A stretch of DNA of 64,000 bases from Sepiola atlantica (Eukaryota; Mollusca; Cephalopoda; Sepiida; Sepiolidae): the NCBI GenBank assembly GCA_963556195.1, contig OY744535.1, positions 88,591,449-88,655,448 of the forward strand. Direction: 5' to 3'. A program made the translations under genes and the position numbers. Within the stretch, counting starts at the first letter, position 1. Every line of letters starts with the position of its first letter. Positions 12,430 to 22,840 of this stretch are shown piece after piece. Below the pieces are notes generated by a model. The model was not told where the DNA came from. It made no database searches and was given only the letters and a program-made list of their open reading frames with translations.

Positions 12430-12933
12430 GTGAGTGCATCGTCTGACAATACATTTTTCAAAAGCTGTGCGCAAAAACTGAATCATCCCTCGAACCCTTA
12501 CAATACAACATATGATCTGACAAAGAAACTAAGCTGCCAGGTTTGTAGAATGAGTTATGTGAAACGGATAATGATCAAGGCGGCGAGCATGGCATATCAT
12601 GGATTGCTGCGGCTTCTTAGGCGTGCAACAATTTTTAAAGCCATCCATTCTTCACCCCTTGACTATATATTTCGTAGCGGCATTTGCTTATTTTTTCATT
12701 CCGATGAATTTTCTTGTGAAACATTATTTTATTTTCTCTTACTAAACCAAGTTGCGGTGTATTACCGTTTTACTGAGATACTGAATATGTCGCTATGTTT
12801 GATCCAAACAAATACCCATTATCACATCATTAGCTGTCTAGATAAAGATAAAAGTGTACCTGCTGTTCTTTCTTCTATGTCAGGAGAAAACATCATGCTA
12901 GACTACACCATTTTCAATTCGGTTAAAATCTAA
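12430..12933 (+). CDS. Unassigned 167-codon open frame
   Basis: The frame is open for 167 codons in DNA where stops are expected roughly every 13-15 codons, so its length is more than chance readily gives. It opens at a GTG; the first ATG of the frame is near 12550 (MSYVKRIM...). No domain, signal peptide or family motif is recognised. It contains several Cys and aromatic residues but no metal-binding spacing. No clear splice signals or promoter were found. It could be an exon, an eroded element gene or a chance frame. Confidence 0.25.
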   Translation: MSASSDNTFFKSCAQKLNHPSNPYNTTYDLTKKLSCQVCRMSYVKRIMIKAASMAYHGLLRLLRRATIFKAIHSSPLDYIFRSGICLFFHSDEFSCETLFYFLLLNQVAVYYRFTEILNMSLCLIQTNTHYHIISCLDKDKSVPAVLSSMSGENIMLDYTIFNSVKI

Positions 12934-13039
12934 AAGATAAATTATTTTTTCCTCCCTAGAGAAGACGTAAAATTAGTTACACACATACAAAATTAATTAT
13001 TCTTGAAATGGTGATAGACAACCACACACACAAACATAT

Positions 13040-13047
13040 ATATATAT

Positions 13048-13082
<35 letters not shown>
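13040..13082. repeat. (TAGA)n microsatellite
   Basis: A (TA) run passes into about eight GATA/TAGA units. Confidence 0.9.
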
Positions 13083-13255
13083 TGTTTATATATACATATC
13101 ATTTTTGGTTTTGTTTAGTTTTTTTAAAATAACGGATTTCCGATTACTTAACTATAAGAGCATACTATATATTTATGTATTGAGAATATTAATGAAAATT
13201 AGATCAGCCATAGTACAATACGCTATATTACCATATTTATTTGATTTCGCCATTA

Positions 13256-13274
13256 TCTATCAATCTATCTATAA

Positions 13275-13366
<92 letters not shown>
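13256..13366. repeat. (CTAT)n-(AT)n microsatellite
   Basis: About ten CTAT units pass directly into a (TA) run of about 55 bases. It mirrors the TAGA tract 200 bp upstream, so the pair forms complementary tetranucleotide arms. Confidence 0.92.
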
Positions 13367-13367
<1 letters not shown>

Positions 13368-13779
13368 GGAACAACATACCCCTATTTATCACACGGTATA
13401 AGTGAATATATCGTCAGGGTCTTGCTTTTTAGGTTTTTCTCTTTTTTACTAAAGTGTCACCATTTCTCAAGCCCCTAAGGCTACTCGAAGAAAATAGTTA
13501 CTGTGGACGTTAAGACCACACAATGATTATTAATAATGTTGATGGACATTCGGCAGAATTTGATTATTCAAGAAGATTTATTTTGCATTCGACTTGAAAA
13601 CGACAATGTTGTGGTAAGCTGGGAAGTAGCCACACAGATGATTAGTTCTAGAATAGAAAGTTTACTCATGGAAGTTTCGTTTAGTTTTAGGCAAAGAATG
13701 AAAGAGATAGGAAAATATTTACAGTGGTTGTAGTAAACGAGTTTGTGTGTGAATATTTTACGGATGAGGAGCTCAATCG

Positions 13780-14900
13780 AGCTCAATCGAGCTCCTGCTA
13801 TTAAAATAACGATTGAGTAGAGAAGGACAACATCTTTCATGTGATAACTATGTAGTAGGGAAAAGAAAAAGACATCGCCCACTAGATATTGACGTCGGTA
13901 TTTAACTCTGTCAAGGCAGGAAACATTATTGGTAGAAGAACCACATCAGATGTGGCACCAGTACTCCATCTTAGGACGCATTTGAACTATACAGGAAGAA
14001 GATTGCGTCATGGGTCAGCTACTTTTTTAGACGGTAGAATAATGCAAACATTTTTCAAGCGACTTTGGTAACGGAATTGATGTAAGTTCCCAATTCAGGT
14101 CTTGGGCTAAGGCCAGTCCTAGAAACTTGTCAAAGCAGAAGGCTTCCTCAAAACGAGAGCCATTTATTTTTATTTGCGACAAGTGGGGATCAAATGGGTT
14201 TGCGGTGAAAAGAGAGAAGCTTGATTTGGGACGCATTAAAAGTCTCCAGTCGCTTTCACCCCATTGTACCACATATTCATGGTCTGAAGAAAGAGAATCA
14301 GAAAAAAGATAGTAGTCATTGCTGCCATGATAAATCTTGCTATAGATGGTTATTTCGTCTGCATTAATGTCAGCGAATGATTTAGAATGTGATTTTGGGC
14401 GATCATTCATTAAGATCAGGAAGAGGATTCGGCCCATAATGGATCCTTAAGGTACGAGTTGTATACTAGGGACTTCTGATTTCTGCCCATTAATTGCTTC
14501 TTTTATGAAATCATCAGAGAGAAAGGATTTGATGGTTGCAACAAAATTTCCAGATATTACATACCTTTGTATCTTGTGATGTAGACCTTTCTGTCAACCC
14601 ATATCGAACCCCTTTGATATGTCAAGAGATATGGCTGTAGAAACGAACTCAGTGTCAATAGATTCACAGAGTCTATGTTATATTATCATCGGCACAGCAG
14701 CTGATAAGCTCGTGTGACGAACACCATATTGCTTGTCACTGAGTAGGTTTATTTTTGCTGGGGTGATTAACAGCTTCTTAATTTATCACGGGTTCAAGCA
14801 AATGAATCATGCCGTATATGAGAGTGATTAGTCTGAACTGAGATACGGTAGACTGATCTCCAGTATTTGTAACCTAGCGAACGATAGATTTGTCTGAACA
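13780..14900 (-). pseudogene. LINE reverse transcriptase remnant (Jockey/CR1-like)
   Basis: The minus strand reads as the C-terminal two thirds of a LINE reverse transcriptase. Near 14770-14600 are LINLLSDKQYGVRHTSLSAA and ISLDISKGFD, the usual fingers and palm context. GSIMGRILFLILMND lies at 14447-14401. A degraded catalytic box (DINADEITIYSK, 14370-14335) stands where FADDT is normal, so the second catalytic Asp pair is damaged. VVQWGESDW and a thumb segment follow, then RPKMEYWCHI near 13985-13955. Stops occur near 14680, 14590, 14450 and 13955, with frameshifts. It copied its own RNA into DNA at a nick in the ancestral element. The clade within Jockey/CR1-like LINEs is not resolved. Confidence 0.8.
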
Positions 14901-15244
14901 GTAGCTCAGACAAAACTGCCGACTGAGTAGACAACGTGTTCTAACCGAGTGTTCAGAAAAGTCGCTCATGGTAAATGAAGACTGACCGACTAATTAGGGT
15001 AAGCGGGAGTTATGGGGCTGCCGAAATGACACCCACAATGAGGTTTCTACTTTCGATTAGTTTTGTTTTACAGAATGGTATTTTGAAAAGTACAGTTTCA
15101 GTGAAGAAATTAAACTAAATATAAGAGAAAAAAAACTAAAAGAAAGATGAAAGGAAAGTAACAGAATAAAAAGCCATTTTTTGTGGGAGGTAATTTGGTC
15201 TCAGAAAATTAATATCAGCGTACCATGTACACAAGAAAAGAATG

Positions 15245-15335
15245 CATTATTATTATTATTATTATCATCATCATCATCATCATCATCATCAGTAATAGTA
15301 GTAGTAGTAGTAGTTGTAGGAGTAGTAGTAGTGTA
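15245..15335. repeat. (ATT)n-(ATC)n-(AGT)n trinucleotide tract
   Basis: Seven ATT units, nine ATC units and AGT units follow each other without a break. Open frames of poly-Leu/Ser/Val or Asp/Asn across it are repeat artefacts. Confidence 0.93.
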
Positions 15336-15639
15336 CGTTGTGTGTTTTAAACTTATTTTATAAGTTCTTTTTCTACATACGCTGCTTTCGCGTCTTTTAA
15401 TGAACATATGCGGGTGAGAGTGTACCTTTTATAACGTGTGCGGGTTTGCCAGCGGGGTTAAAGTCGTTGATCAAATACGGGAGAATGGACGAGCAGGTGG
15501 GACTTTTTGCCTTCGGTATCATACCGAGACGTAGTTGAAAGTTTCAGAGAATATTTTGCAACGTCCGTCTCGCGTCACATCCATGAACATTTTCCATTAA
15601 AACTTTCGATTTTTGTGCGCGACAATAAGTGACGTCATC

Positions 15640-16560
15640 GTATCTCGAACTGTCAGGGTCTATCCTTGACCTGTTCTTTAGATCTTGAGTTTATCTATCC
15701 GTTACTCTCATTATGGGAATCAACCTTCTTAAATATAATCTTCTAATCAATATTGTTGAACTATTTATTGATATATGTGAAAACGACACAATCATCTATG
15801 GCAGAACTTTGAAGAGCATTGATCATCGAGGTATTGATCATTTTCTTTCTTCATACTTTGAGCACGTGGAGCAATAGGGAAAAAGTGGATTGTTACTTCT
15901 AACACAACTAAAGGCAAACGTCTGTCCTTTTACCACAAACGCTCTCATTGTCGTTTCTCCCTAGTTGAAATTAAGAGCCTTCTCAGTGAAAGAGCCCTTT
16001 TCTTTGATAAGCTTCTCCAAGTGACTTTCACTCCAGACTTGAAATAGAACACTTACATTCAAAACTGTGGCTCAAATCGCTGGAATAACACTATCGCCTC
16101 CAATAAATCACTTTAGACAAAATCGTCTCCATGTATAAGAGCCAGATACGTCTTAAGATAAATTACTGCGGTAATATCGTGGGAGGTGCCGCTCAAGCAC
16201 TCTTTCTTGGCTTCAGAAGAGTATGAAATCGATTCGTAATTCAGCCAATATGATCTATTCTTTTCCCTTAAGCAATTTTTCACACAGAAGTGATTTTACT
16301 AGCCGTTCTCTACTAGATCCTTATGTTCATAATAAGTGCGCGACTCAGCTCAAATCCTTGTCTCTCTAGTAAAACTATCACCTCATAAACTCGCATAGTA
16401 AAAACAACAAAAGACTGTCCTTTTTCTTTACTCAGTCCCAAAAACCAAACGGAACTTCCATGAACACATTTCTTTGAAATTCCCATCTGTGAAACAAAAT
16501 ACTACCAGTCGCCTATACTACTCAATAGCTCCCCTTATTTCGTTCATTGTTAAAGTAAAA
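15640..16560 (+). pseudogene. LINE reverse transcriptase C-terminal remnant (Jockey/CR1-like)
   Basis: On the plus strand the segment starts near a GSIL-type motif (SGSILDLFF, about 15650). It continues through EHVEQ-GKKWIVT (15860-15890), TTKGKRLSF, a decayed LLQVTFTPDLK-NTYIQ block (16012-16063) and thumb or C-terminal sequence ending around CETKYYQS (16485-16512). This order is the same as in the minus-strand copy at 13.8-14.9 kb. The FADD catalytic box is not preserved. Stops and frameshifts are frequent. The upstream limit is unclear because 15360-15640 shows no similarity I can name. Confidence 0.72.
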
Positions 16561-17046
16561 CTATATCTAACACTTATCACCGTGTGCCTCCAGAGCATTG
16601 ATGAGCGGTGATACATTAGTAAAAGAAAAAACAAAAAAATAAAGATATATACTTACGCAAACACATATGTGAACACTCACAAACATGCACACATGCACGC
16701 GCACACATAGTGTGAGGTTTCATTAATCGTATATTACAATTCAAATGCCAATAATAACACTAAAGGCTTTCATAGTTTGCAATAGTTAATAATAACAGTA
16801 TACAATATTATTAATATTTTAAATAATAGTAAATATTTTATTTTAGAACTAGAAATCAGAACCTTTATTATGTTTGAAATTATATATGTCTTATACAAGA
16901 ATTTGCAATTTAATTTTTTTACTGAAATTGTTATTAATAACAAAATGCAAATGATGTATTGTAGCAATCATTGTAGCAATAATTGAAATCAAAGTACACT
17001 ATAGAAATAATAAGCATATATATTTTATTTATATACATTTCATTAT

Positions 17047-17056
17047 TATGTATATA

Positions 17057-17152
<96 letters not shown>
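17047..17152. repeat. (TA)n tract at MITE insertion site
   Basis: TA repeats with a few ATACAT/ATATGT variants end exactly at the left edge of the mariner-type element. Confidence 0.93.
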
Positions 17153-17155
<3 letters not shown>

Positions 17156-17536
17156 GGTGGGCAAAAATAAGGGTCCTATTTTTAAAAATTCATAACTTTT
17201 TTATTTATTGATTTTTTTAAAAATTTTTTTTAGAATAAGTAAAGGACCCCTTCCGAAGCAAGCATGAGCCGTATTAGCCCTAAGGAACGTACCCTCATTT
17301 AGAAAACATTATTTTTGCTTAAAAAACTCAAAACAGTGTAAAAAACAATACTTTAGTTTTTGTAAGTTTTAAGAAGTGTTTTTCGGCTAAAATTTGTTTT
17401 GTTTATTTCAAAAAATCTCGGAAGGGTCAGTCTACACACACATAAAGTTTGGTGAGTTTAACTTTTGTTTTGTGGAAGTTATTCAAATTCAAGTTATTCA
17501 AATTTAAAGATAGGACCCTTATTTTGGCCCACCCTG
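17153..17536. mobile_element. Mariner-type MITE, 384 bp
   Basis: The ends are near-perfect inverted repeats. The left end reads CAGGGTGGGCAAAAATAAGG then GTCCTAT; the reverse complement of the right end reads CAGGGTGGGCCAAAATAAGG then GTCCTAT. That gives about 34 bp with two mismatches. TA dinucleotides flank both sides (17151-17152 and 17537-17538), the target duplication used by Tc1/mariner elements. No transposase frame is present, so it depended on an element elsewhere. The left TA cannot be told apart from the adjoining microsatellite. Confidence 0.88.
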
Positions 17537-17636
17537 TATATGCATGTAACATAAGTACTACTGTTAAAACAAATTTTAAATCTTAAAACTGATGATAAAA
17601 TCATGCCATAATAAGTATTAGTTAAATACTACTATT

Positions 17637-17702
17637 CTTACTACTACTACTATAACTACTACTACTACTACTCCTACTACTACTAGTACTAATAATAATA
17701 AC
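17637..17702. repeat. (ACT)n / (AAT)n tract
   Basis: Imperfect ACT units pass into AAT units just upstream of the R2-like LINE remnant. The same pair of motifs ends that LINE at 19290-19340, so this may be the tail of another copy. Confidence 0.88.
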
Positions 17703-18290
17703 ACATTTTTACAGATGGCTGCACAGGACAATACGATTAGGACACACTACATCAAAGCTAACACAGATATATCCCAGGAAGACAGTAAGTGCAGACTTTT
17801 TGGACGAAGAGACGAAACAGTAAATAATAAAATAAGTAAATGCAGCAAACCAGCAAAGAAAGAATACAAGAACATGCATCACTGTGTGGGGAAACAGTAT
17901 ACTGGGAACTGTGCAAATTGTTTAATTTTGAATATGCAGACAAATGGTACACACATAGACCAGAAAAAGTACTGAAAAAAACACAAAATCTTCTAAGATA
18001 TGGATGTACAAATAGACACACTCATAAAAGCAAGGAAACCGGATGTTATAATAATCGATAAGAATGAAAATCTTGCAAAATCGTACACTTCGCTGTTCCA
18101 GCTGAGCACACGGTGAAGATCAAAGAGACGGAAACACGAATCAAATATACGGAACTAGCCAGATAACTGAAAGAAATATGGAGCATGAGGAAAGTCAGTA
18201 TTATACCAATAATCGTAGGAGCACTAGGGGCTATACAAAGGGTGACAATGATCAACACAGCTGCAATCTTAAGGAAAAACCTCAAATGCG
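17700..18290 (+). pseudogene. R2-like LINE C-terminus with restriction-like endonuclease motif
   Basis: The plus strand encodes the C-terminal part of a LINE of the R2-related type. It starts with AQDNTIRTHYIKA and a zinc motif (SKCRLFGRRDETVNNKISKC), where one Cys (to Phe) and the His (to Asn) of the usual C-x2-C...H-x4-C are lost. Next is VYWELCKLFNFEYADKWY. KPDVIIIDK (18037-18063) is the Pro-Asp start of the endonuclease active site. The tail RKVSIIPIIVGALG (18190-18232) follows. The product would nick target DNA and prime reverse transcription. Frameshifts fall around 17840-17960 and near 18065, and stops follow. The reverse-transcriptase core upstream is absent. Confidence 0.75.
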
Positions 18291-18439
18291 GAAACTACCT
18301 CGCATAAGCCACGAAGTGTAACCAATCACATGGGATTTAAAACAGGAAGAAAACAAAACCACAAAACGAACACCATATCACAAACCAGGGAACATAAACT
18401 GCAAGAAACATAACTCAATAAGCTCCTGCCAAAAAAATG

Positions 18440-18800
18440 GCGCCCGCTTAGAACTGAAAGGAATATAAAGCATGAAGAAAGTCAGTATAATAGCAATATT
18501 CGTATGAGCACTAGGAACAATAAAATAAAACTGGAAAAGAGACTGGGAGAAATTGGAATCAAAGGGATCATTGGAACTATACTAAGGACGAAAATGATCA
18601 AAGCAGCTACAATCTTAAGAACGTCATTGAATGCGGAAACTAACTCGCATAGACTACGAAGGGTCACACGGAATCTACTACAAAAAGGAAACAACATCAC
18701 AGAAATAACACATCACAAGCAAAAGAAACAGAAAATGCAAGAAACATCACTTTATAGCTCCTATCATATAAATTACACCGGCCTCAACTGACACGACACA
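18440..18800 (+). pseudogene. Second copy of the R2-like LINE C-terminal tail
   Basis: This repeats 18150-18300: a KKVSIIAIFV-ALGTI block, then an open frame from 18504 with RLGEIGIKGIIGTI and TTIL/ATILRTSL segments. The DNA shares AAGTCAGTAT, GAGCACTAGG, AAAATGATCAA-like and GCGGAAACTA blocks with the first copy. Two tails in a row suggest a second truncated insertion or a local duplication. Confidence 0.65.
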
Positions 18801-18954
18801 AAAAATTAACCAATAAACAGAAATAGCAAGAAACACCATCAGCTCCCCACCCCTAAATAAAATTAAAATAAAAAATAAAAATATTAATAAAATAAAAAAT
18901 TTCAAAAATAACAAAAAGAAATAAAATAAAAATGAATTTCAAAAAAATAATGGC

Positions 18955-19292
18955 ACAAGCCTAGGCTGACACCACGCAACATATTTGCATAGGGTTAAGT
19001 ATGATGAGAAGACCGAAGAGGGATAGCACATACCAGACCTCCACTGGAAGTGCAGAGACTGCTGGGAACTTATTGCCACCATAATCTCAGAGAATACCAA
19101 TGGCCCTTACCAGCGAGAACTCAATGGTAAACGGATGTTGTGATACTGCAAGTTTATTTGCGCTGGCTATCGAAAACAGGTTGAGAATACTGGAAATGTG
19201 AAGACACTTATTGCCACTCAGACTTCAGGGAATACCACCGGTTGTCGGTGAGCAATCACTGATGGCCTGTGTGAGAACTCCTAGTGAGTAAA

Positions 19293-19323
<31 letters not shown>

Positions 19324-19340
19324 ATAATAATAATGATAAT
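18955..19340 (+). mobile_element. R2-like LINE 3' UTR and (ACT)n/(AAT)n tail
   Basis: After an A-rich stretch, this non-coding segment contains a repeated phrase: AACTTATTGCCACCATAATC then TCAGAGAATACCA (19068-19100), and CACTTATTGCCACTCAGACT then TCAGGGAATACCA (19206-19239). The second is followed by GATGGCCTGTGTGAGAACTC. It ends in ACT and AAT repeats, which fits a LINE 3' end with a simple-repeat tail. Confidence 0.6.
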
Positions 19341-19569
19341 AACTATTTTCATAATTAATTGGTATTAAGATATTAGTAAATTGGAAAGTGTTTTTAATAA
19401 AAGGTATGTGAATGTTAAGTGATATTGTTATGTTTAACGTCACTAAATTTAAAATATGTTTTTAACTGTAATAACAAATTATAATTATTATGATAAAAAA
19501 TCAATATTCAAATAAAAATAGCATTTCTGTAAATTAAAACATCGATAAGTTATGACCCGGATGTTTGTA

Positions 19570-21120
19570 TATATTTATTTTTTATTTTTGAGATAGTTCA
19601 TACCAAACAAGGCCTGCTGCCACTGTAAATGTAAGGGGCTACTGAGAAACCGGGTGAAAGTTTCAGAGTCCAGCAGCACAAGGAAAGAAGCTTTTTGAGT
19701 ATAAAGCTAATCTGGGGACCTCCACAGTGAATGGATGGGATGTGGCACATTGTCGGGTTAATCGAGTGAATTTACGTCGTGGGGACACTCATGCAGCAAG
19801 TTCATCAGATCACAATAAATTGAAGTACTTGTAAAACAGGCACAAGGACGCAACACTGCGGCGATGGGGCAGAGCTAGAGTTAGGTAGATAGTGAGGGAC
19901 CTATTAAGTTGGTGACTCTTTTTAGACCTTGTCTAAGAGGGAGAAAGTAGCGGATGATGCCCCAGCCCAAATGTGGCAACACTACTCCATGCATGGGCGG
20001 ATGGTAGTTTTGTAGAGGTATAGGATAATGCCATGTGTGAAAAGTTTACAAGCACAGTAGAAAGGGCCCCGCTTTTATTGCAGCAACCCTGGCACTGTAT
20101 TCAATCAATTTATTCCAATTTATATTATATGTGAAAGATAGGCCGAGGAGGTTGAATGATGAACTTTCAGGAAGGGTGTTATTTGCCATGTCAATCGGTG
20201 GTTGAAGAGGGTTCCTGTAATTATTGAAGGAACGTAGTTTTGTTTTTGTGGCATTAAAAGTTACCATCTATTGTTTGGCTCCAATCCACTACAGACTAGA
20301 GTTCATTTTCTAAAGATTCAGCCATTTCCTAAGATATTTACGCGTTGGTTTTGCTCACATGACGAGAGTAGTATCTGGTGTCGTCAGCAAATATTCCAAT
20401 CTCAGTCTCAATGACATCAAGGATGTCATTTATGAAGATCAGAAACAGTAGAGGTCCCCTCATTTGTGTCATGTTGCTTAGATGAACGGCCATCAAGGAA
20501 CAGGCTGGATCTTCTTTTTTTGTTAAAAAGGATTTAATTATATTAAATCTTTGTACAGTAATACCATATGAGTGCCGTTTTAGGAGAAGCCCTTCATGCC
20601 ATACCTATTCAAAGGTCGTGTGTATATCAAGCGCTACCGCCCTAGCTTCACCTGCCGTGCCCAGGGTATGATATATGCGTTCAGAGATGACCGTTACAAT
20701 ATCTGCGGTAGATTGTGCTTTTCTAAATCCGCATTGATGATTGGAAAGAAGTGTAGTATTTACTAGGTGATTCAAATATTTTAGCAAATATCGGGAGTAG
20801 ACTGATTGGGCGGTAGTTTAAAGGATCAGTTCTATCTCCAGAATCATGTAAGACTAGTACCACAGAAGCAAGTGTTCAACTATCAGGGAAAGAAGATACA
20901 GCAAGGCAGTTGTTGTATAGTTTGGAGAGTATAGGGACCAGCTCAGCAGAGTATTTATTTATTACTATTACTGGTATAAGGTCAAGCCCACAGGCTTTGG
21001 ATGAATCAAGTTTTTTTAATGATATATTCGGCCTTAGATGGGATGATTACCAGGTTCTCAAGTGTTGCTTCAGTCCGCAATTGGAATTTAGGGAGGGTGT
21101 TGTTTGCGGAATCCAAAGTA
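19570..21120 (-). pseudogene. Best-preserved LINE reverse transcriptase (Jockey/CR1-like)
   Basis: Reading on the minus strand from 21120, the order is KKLDSSKACGLDLIP, SKLYNNCLAVSSFPDS, NYRPISLLP (about 20817-20791), HQCGFRKAQSTADIVTVI (20740-20680), AVALDI, RGPLLFLIFINDILD (20460-20410), the catalytic FADDT box (20394-20378), TKTKLRSF, NLLGLSFTYNINW, a CMEYCCHIWAG-like segment (about 20005-19960) and a short C-terminus near 19600. The two catalytic Asp residues of FADD are intact. It primes reverse transcription of its own RNA. Stops and frameshifts near 20890, 20605 and 20280 inactivate it. The endonuclease N-terminus is missing, the usual 5' truncation. Confidence 0.85.
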
Positions 21121-21124
21121 CAGT

Positions 21125-22110
21125 TTAAGGCGAAACGCTGTGCAAGTAGTTCAGCCTAATCAGTTGTCGTGCAAACAACGTCGTCGTAATTTGATAGCTG
21201 CGAAATTGTCGATTTATAAAACTTACAGCAAATATAAAAATGATAATAATCATAACAGTCATAATATTCATAAAAATAATAAAAATACAATTAATAGTAA
21301 AGAGTGGTATGTGGGTTCAGGGTGTAGAGCTGAGAGACACTAAATTAAACTTAATTTTAGAAACACAATTTATTAGTGTTTTTAATTTTGATCGTAACAC
21401 ATTATTTTATAATTATAATACTACTAATAAATAGCAATATTCATAATTTCACAACAATTTTAAGCAATATGGAACAATAAGCGAAGACAAATGTTTGTTT
21501 TCTTTCTTTTAAAATAGAATTTAATCTCGGAAGTCTTAGCTTTGAAGAAATTTGATTTATTTACACAGACAATATAATACATATTTACTAGTTTTTTTCC
21601 TAAATTTCTTTTAAAAATATTATCATATGAAAATAATGTTTTAAAATGTGTATTAATTTAATTATCTTATAATTTTATCGACTGATCCTTTCCATAATTT
21701 TAAGAAATGATTTTTATAGACATCCCATGTCAAATATATCTCATTAGTATCAACTGTTTTCAAGATGAAATATTTACCTTTCGAATCCATACAATATTAA
21801 ACAATTGAACATACATTAATAGCAGTTTCTATTTACGAAGCGGTTTATCTTCCAATTTATATTTTTAATTTCGATATTAATAATTTGGCTTTATAGAAAA
21901 GTTTCGACGACTAATTATTTTCTATAGTACTAATTATTGTGTGCAATCAATTAAAATTTTGTAATCTTTACGTCAGTGAATTCAAAAGTTATGTTTCGTT
22001 GCTTGTAAAAATTGTTATTTCCTTTAATAACAGTTCCCAATGTTGGTAATGTTCAATATATTATTTATACTACTATTCTTTTTCGTGTAAGTCGTCTATT
22101 TTCTTCAAAT
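21125..22110. other. AT-rich DNA with no recognised gene
   Basis: No motif or structured repeat was identified. Short frames at 21104-21343 and 21240-21434 are low-complexity. Confidence 0.45.
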
Positions 22111-22113
22111 GGC

Positions 22114-22167
<54 letters not shown>

Positions 22168-22187
22168 TTATATATATATATATAGAT
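22114..22187. repeat. (TA)n microsatellite
   Basis: TA run with ATATGTAT and ATATTTAT interruptions. Confidence 0.93.
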
Positions 22188-22229
22188 ATGTATATAAAAC
22201 AAATAATGATACCACGACTCAAATAAAGT

Positions 22230-22232
<3 letters not shown>

Positions 22233-22281
<49 letters not shown>
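22233..22281. repeat. (TA)n microsatellite
   Basis: About 24 TA units. Confidence 0.93.
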
Positions 22282-22285
<4 letters not shown>

Positions 22286-22507
22286 TTGATTTTATTCCAT
22301 TAGTTGCGACAAAACAAGTTTTGTTTCATTGGTGCGAATAGCGACCAACTCATCGGGCCGGCGAAAGGAATTCAAATGGCATAAAATTTTAACTTCACTT
22401 TAACGGGAGATTGTAAATTGAAAATACATATATATTATAATATAAAATGAAGTAATAAAATAAGGTGTCAATCTAATGTTATTAGCAGTAAATCCTAGGA
22501 TACACAC

Positions 22508-22840
22508 ATATATTGGGGCCACAGCAAATTTAATTAAATCCCGCATCTATATGCATAAATACTCATTCAATAACGATGTCGGTAACAACAAAACATCACT
22601 GGCCACTTTAGTTTAAAACTTAAGATCAAATAATATTCCACACAATATAAAATGGTCCATCCTAAGAAAATCAAACTCCTATAGCCCAGGATCCAGATCT
22701 TGTGGTCTATGCAATTCTGAAGCCGTAATGATAGCAACTGCACCAAAACATTTTATCTGATAAATTCTAGAAATGAATTAGTCTCTAAATGTCGACATGG
22801 AAGGAAATTTAAATATGCAATATGGAAACCACCACCAGTC
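22508..22840 (+). pseudogene. Penelope-like GIY-YIG endonuclease remnant
   Basis: The plus strand opens with YIGATANLIKSRIYMHKYSF, matching the second half of the GIY-YIG signature (Y-I-G) and its following Arg and His positions. It continues NIPHNIKWSILRKSNSYSPG, SCGLCNSEAVMIATAPKHF and KCRHGRKFKYAIW. This is the usual order of the C-terminal endonuclease domain of Penelope-like retroelements, which nicks target DNA. Stops lie near 22610, 22760 and 22778. The GIY half and the reverse transcriptase upstream are absent. Confidence 0.8.

Noticed and set aside
13568..13882. Minus-strand 104-codon frame as a separate gene
   Set aside because: Its first part continues the C-terminus of the LINE remnant at 13.8-14.9 kb; the rest has no motif and lies opposite another open frame.
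14889..14916. TTTGTCTGA / TCAGACAAA hairpin
   Set aside because: A 9-bp stem in AT-rich DNA inside a LINE remnant; not distinguishable from chance.
15181..15407. Frames with runs of Leu/Ser/Val or Asp/Asn
   Set aside because: Pure translation of the ATT/ATC/AGT trinucleotide tract.
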